Shown one piece after another: positions 41,166 through 41,271 of a stretch of DNA of 41,271 nt (position 1 is the stretch's first letter; each line of letters begins with the position of its first letter). The stretch lies in contig DAHWFB010000132.1 in assembly GCA_027326105.1 (NCBI GenBank), forward strand, positions 1-41,271, read 5' to 3'. The notes beneath the pieces were generated by a model. It saw nothing but the letters and a program-made list of their open reading frames with translations. It was not told the DNA's origin and searched no databases. Source of the DNA: Acetobacteraceae bacterium. Lineage in GTDB: Bacteria > Pseudomonadota > Alphaproteobacteria > Acetobacterales > Acetobacteraceae. The position numbers and the translations under genes are program-made.

Positions 41166-41271
41166 TGCGTGCACTCCAGGAGCGCGAGATCGACCGTCTC
41201 GGCGGCAGCGTGCCGGTGAAGGTCAACGTGCGCATCCTTGCCACCACCAACCGCGACCTTCTCGCCGAGGT
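41166..41271 (+). repeat. Inverted 106-bp copy of internal flbD at the window edge (fold-back)
   Basis: Every base of 41166-41271 matches the reverse complement of 40702-40807, and identity is lost at 41165. On the plus strand it re-reads the internal AAA+ residues ALQEREIDRLGG and beyond. The sequence ends at the window edge without a break in the match, as expected of a chimeric read or contig end. Confidence 0.95.

Noticed and set aside
41166-41271. Second sigma-54 activator gene on the plus strand
   Set aside because: The sequence is an exact inverted copy of internal flbD with no divergence, so it is not an independent gene.

Overview
The window is very GC-rich, densely packed bacterial chromosome. 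Gene order and protein families (rpsB-tsf-pyrH-frr-uppS-cdsA-dxr-rseP-bamA-ompH, pdxH divergent from fabI-aroC, ubiA/rsmE/gshA, an FlbD-type flagellar activator, a METTL20-like methyltransferase and an NDUFAF6-like squalene/phytoene-synthase homologue) point to an alphaproteobacterium. Acetobacteraceae or another Rhodospirillales-like lineage is my best inference; I could not run a taxonomic search.

Layout. 1-9761, minus strand: a near-unbroken operon from ribosomal protein S2 through EF-Ts, UMP kinase, ribosome recycling factor, isoprenoid and phospholipid precursor enzymes (UppS, CdsA, Dxr), the RseP protease and BamA to the first codons of an OmpH/Skp chaperone. 9942-13045: a creatininase-family amidohydrolase, a non-catalytic squalene/phytoene-synthase homologue, Fe/Mn superoxide dismutase and a lone lower-GC PEP-CTERM protein. 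13120-18794, minus strand: a two-lobed retropepsin-like lipoprotein, infC (probably AUA start), thrS and two glycosyltransferases. 18884-23752: an alpha/beta hydrolase, an epimerase-like protein, a large unassigned PLP-fold protein and an unassigned 396-aa protein. 23829-28636: lysE-aroC-fabI on the minus strand, divergent from pdxH and a phosphotransferase/P-loop fusion. 28705-30858: universal stress protein, MarR regulator and pirin, with a palindromic operator candidate. 30809-35054: METTL20-like methyltransferase and UbiA on minus; RsmE, GshA and a cobalamin adenosyltransferase on plus. 35061-41165, minus strand: flbD (5'-truncated), flhA, flhF, flhG and an OpgC-type membrane protein.

Most of the window is core biology: translation, envelope biogenesis, cofactor synthesis and flagellum placement. 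Translational coupling by 1-8 bp overlaps is common. The unusual material is small-scale: (i) 14-bp tandem duplications of unrelated sequence that contain the stop codon of three genes between 10.7 and 13.1 kb, with a 14-bp-period array just after a fourth; (ii) a lower-GC PEP-CTERM gene between two 32-bp direct copies of a hairpin sequence; (iii) a 15-bp triplication that multiplies the marR start codon; (iv) an exact 106-bp fold-back at the right edge that is most likely an assembly artefact. No tRNA, rRNA, CRISPR array, insertion sequence or defence system was seen, and no stretch over 300 bp lacks a gene.
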